A stretch of DNA of 64,000 nucleotides from Variovorax paradoxus. Its GTDB lineage: Bacteria > Pseudomonadota > Gammaproteobacteria > Burkholderiales > Burkholderiaceae_C. The position numbers and the translations under genes are program-made. The stretch's first letter is position 1; the number at the start of each line of letters is the position of its first letter. The notes beneath the pieces were generated by a model that was given only the letters and a program-made list of their open reading frames with translations, had not been told where the DNA came from and searched no databases. Below are positions 35,889 through 44,280 of the stretch, in pieces. The stretch spans positions 1 through 64,000 of the forward strand of contig NZ_JAUSRN010000009.1 in the NCBI RefSeq assembly GCF_030811855.1. Direction: 5' to 3'.

Positions 35889-37082
35889 ATGAACGTCATT
35901 CGATTCACCGACCTCTGCGCGCAGGGCAAGGCCGCCGGCCAGCGCGTCTTCATCCGTGCCGACCTCAACGTGCCGCAGGACGACGCGGGCAACATCACCG
36001 AAGACACGCGCATCCGCGCCTCGGTGCCCTGCATCCAGCTGGCGCTCGATTCCGGCGCCGCCGTGATGGTCACCTCGCACCTGGGCCGCCCGACCGAAGG
36101 CGAATTCAAGCCCGAGGACTCGCTGGCTCCCGTGGCCAAGCGCCTGGGTGAACTGCTGGGCCGCGAGGTTCCGCTGGTGGCCAACTGGGTCGACGGCGTC
36201 GACGTGAAGCCCGGCCAGGTCGTACTGCTCGAGAACTGCCGCGTCAACAAGGGCGAGAAGAAGAACGACGAAGCGCTGGCCCGCAAGCTCGCCGCGCTCA
36301 CCGACATCTACGTGAACGACGCCTTCGGCACCGCCCACCGCGCCGAAGCCACCACCTACGGCATCGCGCAGTTCGCCAAGATTGCCGCAGCCGGTCCGCT
36401 GCTCGCGGCCGAAATCGACGCCATCTCCAAGGCGCTGGCCTTGCCCAAGCGGCCGCTAGTGGCCATCGTGGCGGGCTCCAAGGTGAGCACCAAGCTCACC
36501 ATTCTCAAGAGCCTGTCGGCCAACGTCGACCAGCTGATCGTCGGCGGCGGCATTGCCAACACCTTCATGCTCGCGGCCGGCCTCAAGATCGGCAAGTCGC
36601 TGGCGGAGCCCGACCTCATCGACCAAGCCAAGGCGGTGATCGAATCCATGCGCGCCCGCGGCGCCGACGTGCCGATTCCGGTGGACGTGGTCACGGCCAA
36701 GACCTTTGCGGCCGATGCGCCCGCCACGGTGAAGGACGCGAACGACGTGGCCGACGATGACCTGATTCTGGACATCGGCCCCAAGACCGCCGCGCAACTG
36801 GCCGCGCAACTGCGCGAAGCCGGCACCATCGTTTGGAACGGCCCGGTGGGCGTGTTCGAGTTCGATGCCTTCGCGGGCGGCACCAAGGCCATCGCGCAAG
36901 CCATCGCCGACAGCAGCGCCTTCTCGATCGCCGGCGGTGGCGACACGCTCGCGGCCATTGCCAAGTACGGCATCGAAAAGCAGGTCGGCTACATCTCGAC
37001 CGGCGGCGGCGCCTTCCTCGAAGTGCTCGAGGGCAAGACGCTCCCGGCCTTCGAGATTCTTTCCAAGCGTGCCGCGGGTTGA
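35889..37082 (+). CDS. pgk: phosphoglycerate kinase
   Basis: Pgk (397 residues) transfers a phosphate between 1,3-bisphosphoglycerate and ADP in glycolysis and gluconeogenesis. The N-terminal signature [32 protein letters not shown], the central [17 protein letters not shown] and [13 protein letters not shown], and the C-terminal [14 protein letters not shown] are all present. The ATG at 35889 gives the usual family length. A -10-like TACAAT lies about 35 bases upstream. It is followed by pyk with an 84-base gap. Confidence 0.97.
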   Translation: MNVIRFTDLCAQGKAAGQRVFIRADLNVPQDDAGNITEDTRIRASVPCIQLALDSGAAVMVTSHLGRPTEGEFKPEDSLAPVAKRLGELLGREVPLVANWVDGVDVKPGQVVLLENCRVNKGEKKNDEALARKLAALTDIYVNDAFGTAHRAEATTYGIAQFAKIAAAGPLLAAEIDAISKALALPKRPLVAIVAGSKVSTKLTILKSLSANVDQLIVGGGIANTFMLAAGLKIGKSLAEPDLIDQAKAVIESMRARGADVPIPVDVVTAKTFAADAPATVKDANDVADDDLILDIGPKTAAQLAAQLREAGTIVWNGPVGVFEFDAFAGGTKAIAQAIADSSAFSIAGGGDTLAAIAKYGIEKQVGYISTGGGAFLEVLEGKTLPAFEILSKRAAG

Positions 37083-37088
37083 TTTTTC

Positions 37089-37106
37089 ACGCGGCGCGCG
37101 CCGCGT
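37089..37106. repeat. GC-rich perfect palindrome between pgk and pyk
   Basis: The 18-base perfect palindrome ACGCGGCGCGCGCCGCGT lies just after pgk. It has no T tract after it, so it is not a clear rho-independent terminator. It may be an mRNA-stabilising or attenuating hairpin, or only a by-product of high GC. Confidence 0.35.
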
Positions 37107-37110
37107 CTAC

Positions 37111-37139
37111 TTCCTGTAGCCACACAAAGTGTATACAGT
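37111..37139 (+). promoter_or_regulatory. pyk: possible sigma-70 promoter of pyk
   Basis: TTCCTG at 37111-37116 and TACAGT at 37134-37139 are separated by 17 bases and lie 27 bases before the pyk ATG. The match is moderate. It would allow pyk to be expressed separately from pgk. Confidence 0.4.
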
Positions 37140-37166
37140 AGAGAATACAAAACGGAGACTAGTTCA

Positions 37167-38615
37167 ATGATCACGGATCGCCTTCCCCGCCACGCCACCA
37201 AGATCGTCGCCACGCTCGGCCCGGCCTCCAATACGCCCGAGCTGCTGGAACAGATGATCCTGAACAAGGTCAGCGTGGTGCGGCTCAATTTCAGCCACGG
37301 CACGGCGCAGGACCACATCGACCGCGCGGCCATGGTGCGAGAAGCCGCCCGCAAGACCGGCCGCGAAGTGGCGATCATGGCTGACCTGCAGGGCCCCAAA
37401 ATCCGCGTCGGCAAGTTCGCCCAGGGCAAGGTCTGGCTCGAGCCGGGCGCCAAGTTCGTGCTCGACGCCTCGCGCACCGAACCCGGCGACACCGACGCGG
37501 TCGGCCTCGACTACAAGGACCTGCCGCGCGACGTGCGCCCCGGAGACAAGCTGCTGCTGAACGACGGCCTCATCGTGCTCACGGTCGACGCGGTGCGCGG
37601 CGAGGCGGTGCACACCACCGTCAAGCTGGGCGGCGAGCTCTCCAACAACAAGGGCATCAACAAGCAGGGCGGCGGCCTCACGGCGCCGGCGCTCACGGCC
37701 AAGGACATGGAAGATATCAAGACCGCGATGAGCTTCCAGGCCGACTATGTGGCGGTGAGCTTTCCCAAGAACGCCACCGACATGGAAATGGCGCGCCAGC
37801 TGTGCAACGTGGCGGCGGCCGAATTCGGCCACAAGCCGGGCCTGATCGCCAAGATCGAGCGTGCCGAGGCCATTCCCAAGCTGGAAGAAATCCTGCGCGC
37901 GAGCGACGGCATCATGGTGGCGCGCGGCGATCTCGCGGTGGAGGTGGGCAATGCCGCCGTGCCCGCGCTGCAGAAAAAGATGATCCGCATGGCGCGCGAC
38001 ATGGACAAGGTGGTGATCACCGCGACCCAGATGATGGAGTCGATGATCACCAACCCCGTGCCCACGCGCGCAGAGGTGAGCGACGTGGCCAATGCCGTGC
38101 TCGACGGCACCGATGCCGTGATGCTCTCGGCCGAAACCGCCTCGGGCCGCTACCCGCTCGAAACCGTGCAGGAGATGAGCCGCATCTGCGAAGCCGCCGA
38201 ATCGGCCGAGGACAAGATGCTCGACGCCGACTTCAGCGGCAAGACCTACAGCCGCATCGACCAGTCGATTGCCATGGGCGCGCTGTTCACCGCCCATCAT
38301 CTCGGCGCCAAGGCCATCGTGGCGCTCACCGAGTCGGGCTCCACGCCGCTGTGGATGAGCCGCCACCGCGCGCACATTCCGATGTACGCGCTGACCTCGC
38401 GCCTTGCCACGCAGCGCAGGATGGCGCTCTACCGCAACGTGCGCCCGCTGTTGATGGATTCGGAAAGCGACCGCGACACCGCGCTCGAGCAGGCCGAAGC
38501 CCACCTGAAGAAGCGCGGCATCGTGCAGGCCGGCGATGTCTACGCAATCACCTGCGGTGAGCCGATGGGTGCCCCGGGCGGCACCAACATGCTCAAGATC
38601 TGCCGCGCCAGCTGA
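37167..38615 (+). CDS. pyk: pyruvate kinase
   Basis: Pyruvate kinase (482 residues) makes pyruvate and ATP from phosphoenolpyruvate. Key segments are the N-terminal RLNFSHG, the active-site LIAKIERAEAIPKLEEIL and IMVARGDLAVEVG, and ATQMMESMITNPVPTRAEVSD downstream. The C-terminal effector domain ends at GAPGGTNMLKICRAS. A GGAG lies eleven bases before the ATG. It is followed by an accessory segment instead of fba. Confidence 0.97.
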   Translation: MITDRLPRHATKIVATLGPASNTPELLEQMILNKVSVVRLNFSHGTAQDHIDRAAMVREAARKTGREVAIMADLQGPKIRVGKFAQGKVWLEPGAKFVLDASRTEPGDTDAVGLDYKDLPRDVRPGDKLLLNDGLIVLTVDAVRGEAVHTTVKLGGELSNNKGINKQGGGLTAPALTAKDMEDIKTAMSFQADYVAVSFPKNATDMEMARQLCNVAAAEFGHKPGLIAKIERAEAIPKLEEILRASDGIMVARGDLAVEVGNAAVPALQKKMIRMARDMDKVVITATQMMESMITNPVPTRAEVSDVANAVLDGTDAVMLSAETASGRYPLETVQEMSRICEAAESAEDKMLDADFSGKTYSRIDQSIAMGALFTAHHLGAKAIVALTESGSTPLWMSRHRAHIPMYALTSRLATQRRMALYRNVRPLLMDSESDRDTALEQAEAHLKKRGIVQAGDVYAITCGEPMGAPGGTNMLKICRAS

Positions 38616-38648
38616 TTGATCGAGCGGGCATCGACGATGTCTCGAGCG

Positions 38649-38889
38649 CCGGAAGGGCGGGGGACATCAAATGGGCAATTTGCTACATCCAAGGCGATGC
38701 TGCCGGCCGGCCTTGCTGACGCGCTGTCCGTTGCAGGGTGTGGCGTTCCGCCGGGTGTGTCGGATTTCAACCCTTCCAACGCATAGACGTCGATAAGTTC
38801 ACGATCGGCGGGAAAAGGCGTGTGGGTTTTGAATCGACCCCAGGAAATCCTGCGTGACACTGCGGATGTGATCGCGACATCCGGAAGGG
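38649..38889 (+). pseudogene. decayed, internally deleted copy of the downstream lipoprotein gene
   Basis: The stretch from about 38649 to 38771 aligns base by base with the 5' end of the next gene (from about 38881), sharing CCGGAAGGGC, an ACATCAA(A)TG start region, the run GTCCGTTGCAGGGTG and GGATTTCAAC/CGAATTTCAAC. From about 38811 to 38880 it aligns instead with the gene's interior at 39291-39362, sharing GGGAAAAGG, CAGGAAATC and TGCGTGACACT. The middle of the gene is missing. Frameshifts and stops leave no coding frame across the fusion. It is therefore a remnant of a tandem duplicate, seen directly in the sequence. Confidence 0.8.
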
Positions 38890-38900
38890 CAGGAACATCA

Positions 38901-39593
38901 ATGAAGCAATTGCGTGCATTCAAAGCGCTGCTGCTGGCCTTGGCGGCGGCGGTGTCCGTTGCAGGGTGCGGCGTTCTGCCGGGGGGGTCGAATTTCAACT
39001 CCTCGACGACAGCGTCATGCGCGGTCCAGAGCGCCAAAGCTCGGCCTCCGAAACACCCCATCGTCGAACTGGCATGGTGCATCGCGCGGACGGATGACCT
39101 TTCCGATCCAAACCGCTTGTTTCATGAAACGCTGAAGATCAAGAACGACCGGGACGACAGCGAGTCCAGAAACGTCCCTAGGCGAATCCCAGCGGGGGCA
39201 GAGGCGGAGGCAGAAGAGCTTCGACATTTGCCAGCGGGGGTCAGCAACTTTTACTACACGCGTGCAGATGACGACAGACCAAGATTTGGGGGGAAAAGGT
39301 ATTTCAGCTTTGCCGTCGACATCAGGAAATCATGCGTGACACTGGCGGATGTGATCGCCACCTTCGGCGATGGCTTCACCGTCTCGCCACACCGCACCGT
39401 AGCGCCTGCTGTGGCGTTGCCAGGGGTGGTGCCAACGCCGCCCTTTCAAACAGGAAAGCTCCAGGGCATCTTTTATGTCACTCCCCGCTTCTTCAAGGGG
39501 CCTAGGAACGGGCGAATTGAATTCGATTTCAGTTACTACGAATGCGTGGGAGGCATCACCGTTCAGCGCGACCTTGAATCACTGAAGAATTAG
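38901..39593 (+). CDS. putative lipoprotein, candidate immunity protein
   Basis: The 230-residue protein has a lipoprotein signal (MKQLRAFKALLLALAAAVSVAGC; lipidated Cys near residue 23). Its mature domain, with cysteines in WCIARTDD, KSCVTLADVI and YYECVGG, matches no family I recognise. It contains FYYTRADDDRP and ends TVQRDLESLKN. AGGA lies seven bases before the ATG. It precedes the zincin gene by 15 bases on the same strand and has a decayed copy upstream, a pattern common in immunity genes. Periplasmic or outer-membrane location is predicted. The immunity role is inference. Confidence 0.7.
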   Translation: MKQLRAFKALLLALAAAVSVAGCGVLPGGSNFNSSTTASCAVQSAKARPPKHPIVELAWCIARTDDLSDPNRLFHETLKIKNDRDDSESRNVPRRIPAGAEAEAEELRHLPAGVSNFYYTRADDDRPRFGGKRYFSFAVDIRKSCVTLADVIATFGDGFTVSPHRTVAPAVALPGVVPTPPFQTGKLQGIFYVTPRFFKGPRNGRIEFDFSYYECVGGITVQRDLESLKN

Positions 39594-39608
39594 AGGGGAA
39601 AGCAAGAA

Positions 39609-40643
39609 ATGAGCACGTTTACCACAGCCATCACAGCAGAGTGGTTGGCCGATAAAACGAACAAATTCAAGGCTTACAACATTTCGCCCGATGCACTCGC
39701 GATGATCAACAGGTCGGAAGCCCTCAAGGCCGACATGCGCGCTTACGCAGCCAGTGACTACACCGTCGCTGCAAGGGTCAATCCCAAGACCGATGCGGGC
39801 GAGTACAGCACGCCGATGAGCAAGGACATCCCAGGCTACCTCCACATTGCCTCCAACCGCTTCAACACCCCCGAAGGCACAGTCAGCATCCTGGCCCACG
39901 AACTCGGGCACTTCCGCGTCGAAGAACCCAATGCCGCCATCGCGACCGTGCGCGCCAACGCCCTGACAGGAAAAGACAAGGCCGCTTACGAAAGCGCCTG
40001 CCACCTGACAGAAGGCTACGCCCACTACAACGAAGTCAAAGTGCGCGATGAGATCCTGGAAACCAATCGCTTGGCCGCCGAGCTCGAGCAACGGCCCCTG
40101 ACGGAACAGGAAGTTCAACTGGAATCCCGCTGGCGCGGTGAAGGGGTGTACAGCAGCCGTGGCGAAGGCCAGGACCACCTGATCGCCAGACGCATTGCCG
40201 ATGCCGCACGGGAAGAACCCGGCCACATGACGGCCACTCAGGTCATGGAGGCGGCCGCCTTTGCGCTGGCTCAGAACAACCGGGGCAACATCACATCGAA
40301 CACCAGGCAAACCTACGGCCAATTCTGTGAGGCGGCGGCGAGCAGCATGTTGCCTGGTGCCGCGCCTGCACAAGCAACGGGCGAAGCGCAACGCATGCCG
40401 CAGACGCCATCCAAAGAGCCCTCACCCACCGAAGACCTGTCCGCATTTCTGGACCGCATGTTGAGCGCCGATGACGCCACCTTCAGAAGAATGCAGCAGA
40501 CGTTGGCGGACCTGCCGCCGGGCCGAGAGGTGATCGCAGAGGGAATTGAGGAAGTGAATCGCCAGGAGCAATGGGTTGCGCAGCAACAGGCACAAGCTCA
40601 GCAGCCTGCAATGAATGCGCCAGTGATGGTCATGCGCCATTGA
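39609..40643 (+). CDS. putative zinc metallopeptidase (HELGH), candidate effector
   Basis: This 344-residue protein has no signal peptide or membrane segment. It contains a zincin motif HELGH at residues 97-101 after EGTVSILA; a Glu in the downstream TEGYAHYNE segment (E135 or E142) could be the third ligand. The helical middle region is followed by a low-complexity tail rich in Gln (QEQWVAQQQAQAQQP) and ending in a Met/Val-rich end. The lack of signal peptide beside a lipoprotein gene suggests delivery by a secretion system into another cell. It does not match a named family I can identify. The motif is seen; activity and effector role are inference. Confidence 0.65.
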   Translation: MSTFTTAITAEWLADKTNKFKAYNISPDALAMINRSEALKADMRAYAASDYTVAARVNPKTDAGEYSTPMSKDIPGYLHIASNRFNTPEGTVSILAHELGHFRVEEPNAAIATVRANALTGKDKAAYESACHLTEGYAHYNEVKVRDEILETNRLAAELEQRPLTEQEVQLESRWRGEGVYSSRGEGQDHLIARRIADAAREEPGHMTATQVMEAAAFALAQNNRGNITSNTRQTYGQFCEAAASSMLPGAAPAQATGEAQRMPQTPSKEPSPTEDLSAFLDRMLSADDATFRRMQQTLADLPPGREVIAEGIEEVNRQEQWVAQQQAQAQQPAMNAPVMVMRH

Positions 40644-40679
40644 ACCCGTCCATGCGCGGAAGAGGCGAGGCAAATAAAA

Positions 40680-41219
40680 GTGAACGATCAAACCATGCTG
40701 GCGTTGGCCAGCAAGATGAGCGCGCTGGTCGAAAAGTTCGAGCGCCGATGCGAGCAATCCGGCTCGGAATTGCAAAAGCTTTCCCAACAGGTGCCGGCCG
40801 TGGTGCGCCAGGCCGCCAACGAACAGCTGGGCCGGCTGCCAGAGGCGGTGCTTGCAGATGTTCGCGGCGGCATCGAGCGGCCGGTTTCCGACTATGAACG
40901 GCGCCTGCGTGAAGCAGGCGAGCAAATCCATCAGGCTTCTCTTGCATTGAGCGCGCAGCTCCGACGTGCCGAGGCGTTGCACCGCCATCTGATCTGGAAG
41001 GTTGCAGGCATCACGTTGGGCAGCTTGGTGTTGATGCTGGGGGGCAGTGTTTGGTTATCGAGTCACTACTACGAAGAGATCGCAAAGAACCAAATCTCTG
41101 CCACATTGCTCAAGGCTTACAACGAGGCCGATGTCACGCTGTGCGACGGACACTTGTGCGTCAGGGCGGACAAGTCTGCCAAGCCCTCTGGAGAGTATGT
41201 GCGCGTCAAACCGCGCTGA
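40680..41219 (+). CDS. coiled-coil protein with one membrane segment, unknown function
   Basis: The 179-residue protein has a long helical, coiled-coil-like N-terminal region (residues 1-100, rich in Ala, Gln, Glu and Arg). One membrane segment (WKVAGITLGSLVLMLGGSVWL, about 105-125) follows, then a C-terminal domain with a C-x4-C pair (LCDGHLC). The start at 40680 may be GTG. It begins 36 bases after the metallopeptidase gene. I associate similar proteins, from memory, with effector loci in Xanthomonadales, which needs a search. Helix and membrane segment are visible; function is unknown. Confidence 0.6.
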   Translation: MNDQTMLALASKMSALVEKFERRCEQSGSELQKLSQQVPAVVRQAANEQLGRLPEAVLADVRGGIERPVSDYERRLREAGEQIHQASLALSAQLRRAEALHRHLIWKVAGITLGSLVLMLGGSVWLSSHYYEEIAKNQISATLLKAYNEADVTLCDGHLCVRADKSAKPSGEYVRVKPR

Positions 41220-41302
41220 CGGAGCGGCACAAATCGTCGAAAGGATAGACGGGCTCGGCGGATGCCTGCATGACGGAGGTCTGCCGCGCGAGCCGAGTTC
41301 GC

Positions 41303-42319
41303 TCAGCCGTTCCTGAACAGGAAGCTGTAGGCGTTCAGGGCGGGTACGCCGCCCAGGTGGGCATAGAGCACCTTCGAGCCCGCCGGGAATTCGCCCAGGC
41401 GCACCTTCTCGATCATTCCGTGCATCGACTTGCCCTCGTACACGGGGTCGGTCAGCATGCCTTCCAGGCGCGCGCAAAGGCGGATCGATTCCAGCGTGCC
41501 TTCGTTGGGCAGTCCGTATTCAGGGCCGCCGAAGCGGCGGTCGAGCACCACGTCCTTGTCGGTGATGTCGCGGCCCAGTTCGACCAGTTCGGCCGTGCTC
41601 CGGGCAATGCGCACGATCTGCTCGAAGGTCTGCTGCGGCTTGGCCGATGCGTCGATGCCGATCACGCGGTCGGCCCTGCCGTCGGCCGCAAAGCCCACCA
41701 CCATGCCGGCCTGCGTGCTGCCAGTGACCGAGCAGGTCACGATGTAGTCGAACTTGAAGCCGAGCTCGGCTTCCTGCTGACGCACTTCCTCGGCAAACCC
41801 GACGAAGCCGAGCCCGCCGTAGCGGTGCTCCGAGCAGCCGGCCGGAATCGGAAAGGGCTTGCCGCCGGACTTGCGCACGTCGTCCATGGCCACTTCCCAG
41901 CTCTTGCGGATGCCGATGTCGAAGCCCGCGTTGTCCAGCCGCACGTCGGCGCCCATGATGCGTGACATCTCGATGTTGCCGACGCGGTCGTACACCGCGT
42001 CCGAATAGTTGACCCAGTTCTCCTGCACCAGCACGCACTTCATGCCCAGGTGCGCGGCCACGGCGGCCACTTGACGCGTCTGGTTCGACTGGATGCCGCC
42101 GATCGACACCAGCGTGTCGTAGCCGCCCTCGATCGCCTCGGGAATCAGATATTCGAGCTTGCGGGTCTTGTTGCCGCCAAAGGCAAGGCCGCTGTTGCAG
42201 TCCTCCCGCTTGGCGTAGAGCTCGACTTCGCCGCCCAGGTGCGCGCTCAGGCGCTTGAGCGGATGGATCGGCGTGGGACCGAAGGTCAGGGTATGGCGGG
42301 GAAATTTCTTGAGGTTCAT
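41303..42319 (-). CDS. acdS: 1-aminocyclopropane-1-carboxylate (ACC) deaminase
   Basis: AcdS (338 residues) cleaves ACC, the precursor of plant ethylene, into 2-oxobutyrate and ammonia, using PLP. Residues fit the Pseudomonas UW4 numbering: PLP lysine K51 ([12 protein letters not shown]), S78 and Q80 in GIQSNQT, Y294, E295 (DPVYEGKSM) and L322 (YAHLGGVPA). E295 and L322 distinguish true ACC deaminase from D-cysteine desulfhydrase. It is divergent from acdR, the usual arrangement in rhizosphere Variovorax and Burkholderia. AcdS is cytoplasmic. Confidence 0.96.
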   Translation of the reverse strand: MNLKKFPRHTLTFGPTPIHPLKRLSAHLGGEVELYAKREDCNSGLAFGGNKTRKLEYLIPEAIEGGYDTLVSIGGIQSNQTRQVAAVAAHLGMKCVLVQENWVNYSDAVYDRVGNIEMSRIMGADVRLDNAGFDIGIRKSWEVAMDDVRKSGGKPFPIPAGCSEHRYGGLGFVGFAEEVRQQEAELGFKFDYIVTCSVTGSTQAGMVVGFAADGRADRVIGIDASAKPQQTFEQIVRIARSTAELVELGRDITDKDVVLDRRFGGPEYGLPNEGTLESIRLCARLEGMLTDPVYEGKSMHGMIEKVRLGEFPAGSKVLYAHLGGVPALNAYSFLFRNG

Positions 42320-42390
42320 CGATGCGCTCCAGAGGATATGGAAGGGAGGAGGAATGACATCGATCGTAGAAAGAAGGCGAAGAAACGTGG

Positions 42391-42460
42391 TTGCAAACTT
42401 TGATGGAAATACGAGCAAAAAAAAGACAAGATCGCCAGATCGAATGTTTTTGGTTTGCAA
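42391..42460. promoter_or_regulatory. inverted-repeat pair in acdS-acdR intergenic region
   Basis: TTGCAAAC at 42391-42398 and its exact reverse complement GTTTGCAA at 42453-42460 lie 54 bases apart between the divergent acdS and acdR starts. AcdR is an Lrp-type regulator and Lrp proteins often bind spaced repeats and wrap DNA. The region is AT-rich compared with its surroundings. Confidence 0.5.
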
Positions 42461-42468
42461 AGGAAGAG

Positions 42469-42978
42469 ATGAGCACAACAAAGTTGCGTACCACGCCGGC
42501 GCAGGCGGCCGAAGCGGCGGTGGAGCTCGACCGCACGGATCGCGTCATCCTTCGCGCCCTGCAGCGCGACGCCTCGGTGTCGAACGTGGCATTGGCGGCC
42601 AAAGTCAATCTCAGCGCGCCGGCCTGCCTGCGCCGGGTCGAGCGGCTCAAAGCCGCGGGGCTCATCCAGGGCATCGTGGCATTGCTCGATGCCAAGGCCC
42701 TGGAGCTCGGCATGATGGTGATGATCGGCGTGGTGCTCGACCGCTCGACGCCCGACTCGTTCGCCGACTTCGAGAAGGCCGCGCAAAAGGTGTCCGGCTG
42801 CCTCGAATGCCATGTGGTCACGGGCGAGTTCGACTATTTCATGCTCGTGCGAACGCGCGACAACGACAGCTTCAACCGCCTGCACGCCGAGCAGCTGCTG
42901 TACTTGCCCGGCGTGCGGCAGATCCGGACTTTCGTGGTGCTCAAGCAGGTGATGTCGACCACGCAACTGCCAATCTAG
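42469..42978 (+). CDS. acdR: Lrp-family regulator AcdR
   Basis: This 169-residue Lrp/AsnC-family regulator has an N-terminal helix-turn-helix ([20 protein letters not shown]) and a C-terminal RAM domain ending in [14 protein letters not shown]. Divergent placement from acdS identifies it as AcdR, which in known systems activates acdS when ACC is present. GGAAGAG precedes the ATG at 42469. The upstream in-frame sequence is not family-like. Confidence 0.92.
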   Translation: MSTTKLRTTPAQAAEAAVELDRTDRVILRALQRDASVSNVALAAKVNLSAPACLRRVERLKAAGLIQGIVALLDAKALELGMMVMIGVVLDRSTPDSFADFEKAAQKVSGCLECHVVTGEFDYFMLVRTRDNDSFNRLHAEQLLYLPGVRQIRTFVVLKQVMSTTQLPI

Positions 42979-43113
42979 AGGCGCCCGCCGCGGCTGGCCC
43001 GATTGCCTTCGGGTACCTGTCAGTGCCGTCCCACAAGGGGTCTCGATAGAATTGCGGCAGTTTTCTCTCGTCTTTCCGCCTTCTTTTTCCCCTATTTCCG
43101 CGAGGTATTTCCC
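42979..43113. promoter_or_regulatory. intergenic region before fba
   Basis: This gap between acdR and fba contains TAGAAT around 43044, a possible -10 box. There is a pyrimidine-rich stretch from about 43055 to 43100, and GAGG before the ATG. No strong -35 or terminator is visible. Confidence 0.3.
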
Positions 43114-44178
43114 ATGGCACTCGTCTCGATGCGCGAACTGCTGGACCATGCAGCCGCCAACGGCTACGGCATTCCGGCCTTCAACGTCAACAATCTGGAG
43201 CAGGTCCAGGCCGTGATGGAGGCCGCCAAGGAAACCGGCGCGCCCGTCATCCTGCAGGCCAGCGCCGGTGCCCGCAAATACGCTGGTGAAGCCTTCATCA
43301 AGCACCTGATCCAGGCCGCCATCGAGCAGTACCCGAACATCCCGCTGGTCATGCACCAGGACCACGGCCAGAACCCCGACGTCTGCAAGGGCGCCATCGA
43401 CCTGGGCTTCAGCTCGGTGATGATGGACGGCTCGCTCGAGGCCGACGGCAAGACCATTGCCAGCTACGACTACAACGTGGACGTCACCAAGAAGGTGTCG
43501 GACATGGCCCACCGCCTCGGCGTGACGGTCGAAGGCGAGCTCGGCTGCCTCGGCTCGCTGGAAACCATGAAGGGCGACAAGGAAGACGGCCACGGCACCG
43601 ACGACACCATGACGCGCGAGCAGCTGCTGACCGATCCCGAGCAGGCCGCCGACTTCGTCAAGCGCACCCAGATCGACGCGCTGGCCATTGCCATCGGCAC
43701 CAGCCACGGCGCCTACAAGTTCACGCGCGAGCCCACCGGCGACATCCTGGCGATCGACCGCATCAAGGAAATCCACCGCCGCATTCCCAACACCCACCTG
43801 GTGATGCACGGCTCGTCGAGCGTGCCGCAAGAGCTGCTGGCCATCATTCGCCAGTACGGCGGCAACATGAAGGAAACCTACGGCGTGCCCGTGAAGGAAA
43901 TCCAGGAAGCCATCAAGCACGGCGTGCGCAAGATCAACATCGACACCGACATCCGCCTGGCCATGACCGGCGCGGTGCGCAAGTTCCTGGCCGAGAACCC
44001 CGAGAAGTTCGACGCCCGCGAATGGCTCAAGCCCGCGCGCGAAGCCGCCAAGCTGATCTGCAAGCAGCGCTACATCGAGTTCGGCTGCGAAGGCCAGGGC
44101 GCCAAGATCAAGGGCGACACGCTGCAGGTCGTCGCCGCCAAATACGCCAAGGGCGAGCTCGCGCAAGAAGTTCGCTAA
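43114..44178 (+). CDS. fba: fructose-bisphosphate aldolase, class II
   Basis: Class II (zinc) aldolase of 354 residues, the Calvin-cycle-like subtype common in Burkholderiales. Motifs are [11 protein letters not shown] (zinc His), [29 protein letters not shown] and [13 protein letters not shown] further conserved segment is [18 protein letters not shown]. The ATG follows GAGG. In related genomes fba follows pyk; here about 4.5 kb of accessory genes separate them. A strong terminator lies just after the stop. Confidence 0.97.
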   Translation: MALVSMRELLDHAAANGYGIPAFNVNNLEQVQAVMEAAKETGAPVILQASAGARKYAGEAFIKHLIQAAIEQYPNIPLVMHQDHGQNPDVCKGAIDLGFSSVMMDGSLEADGKTIASYDYNVDVTKKVSDMAHRLGVTVEGELGCLGSLETMKGDKEDGHGTDDTMTREQLLTDPEQAADFVKRTQIDALAIAIGTSHGAYKFTREPTGDILAIDRIKEIHRRIPNTHLVMHGSSSVPQELLAIIRQYGGNMKETYGVPVKEIQEAIKHGVRKINIDTDIRLAMTGAVRKFLAENPEKFDAREWLKPAREAAKLICKQRYIEFGCEGQGAKIKGDTLQVVAAKYAKGELAQEVR

Positions 44179-44200
44179 AACTTTTTCCAGCGATTCGCAG

Positions 44201-44225
44201 GCCACCGTTCGCGGTGGCTTTTTTC
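44201..44225 (+). terminator. rho-independent terminator after fba
   Basis: A seven-base perfect stem GCCACCG/CGGTGGC with a TTCG tetraloop is followed by a run of six T residues. It lies 22 bases after the fba stop and ends that transcript before purC. Confidence 0.9.
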
Positions 44226-44280
44226 TGCGCGCACAATCCGTTTTTCCCGTCACGCCACCCGTTTTCGCACAGCACGCCCC

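Noticed and set aside
37089-37106. GC-rich palindrome after pgk considered as a terminator
   Set aside because: No T tract follows, and pyk lies just downstream in the same direction.
40400-40643. C-terminus of the zincin tested by eye for the XVIPCD translocation signal
   Set aside because: Only a glutamine-rich tail is evident; the other conserved motifs could not be recognised, so I did not annotate the domain.
38616-41302. Island checked for a transposase, integrase, tRNA attachment site or flanking direct repeats
   Set aside because: None was seen at either end, so a mobile-element call is not supported.
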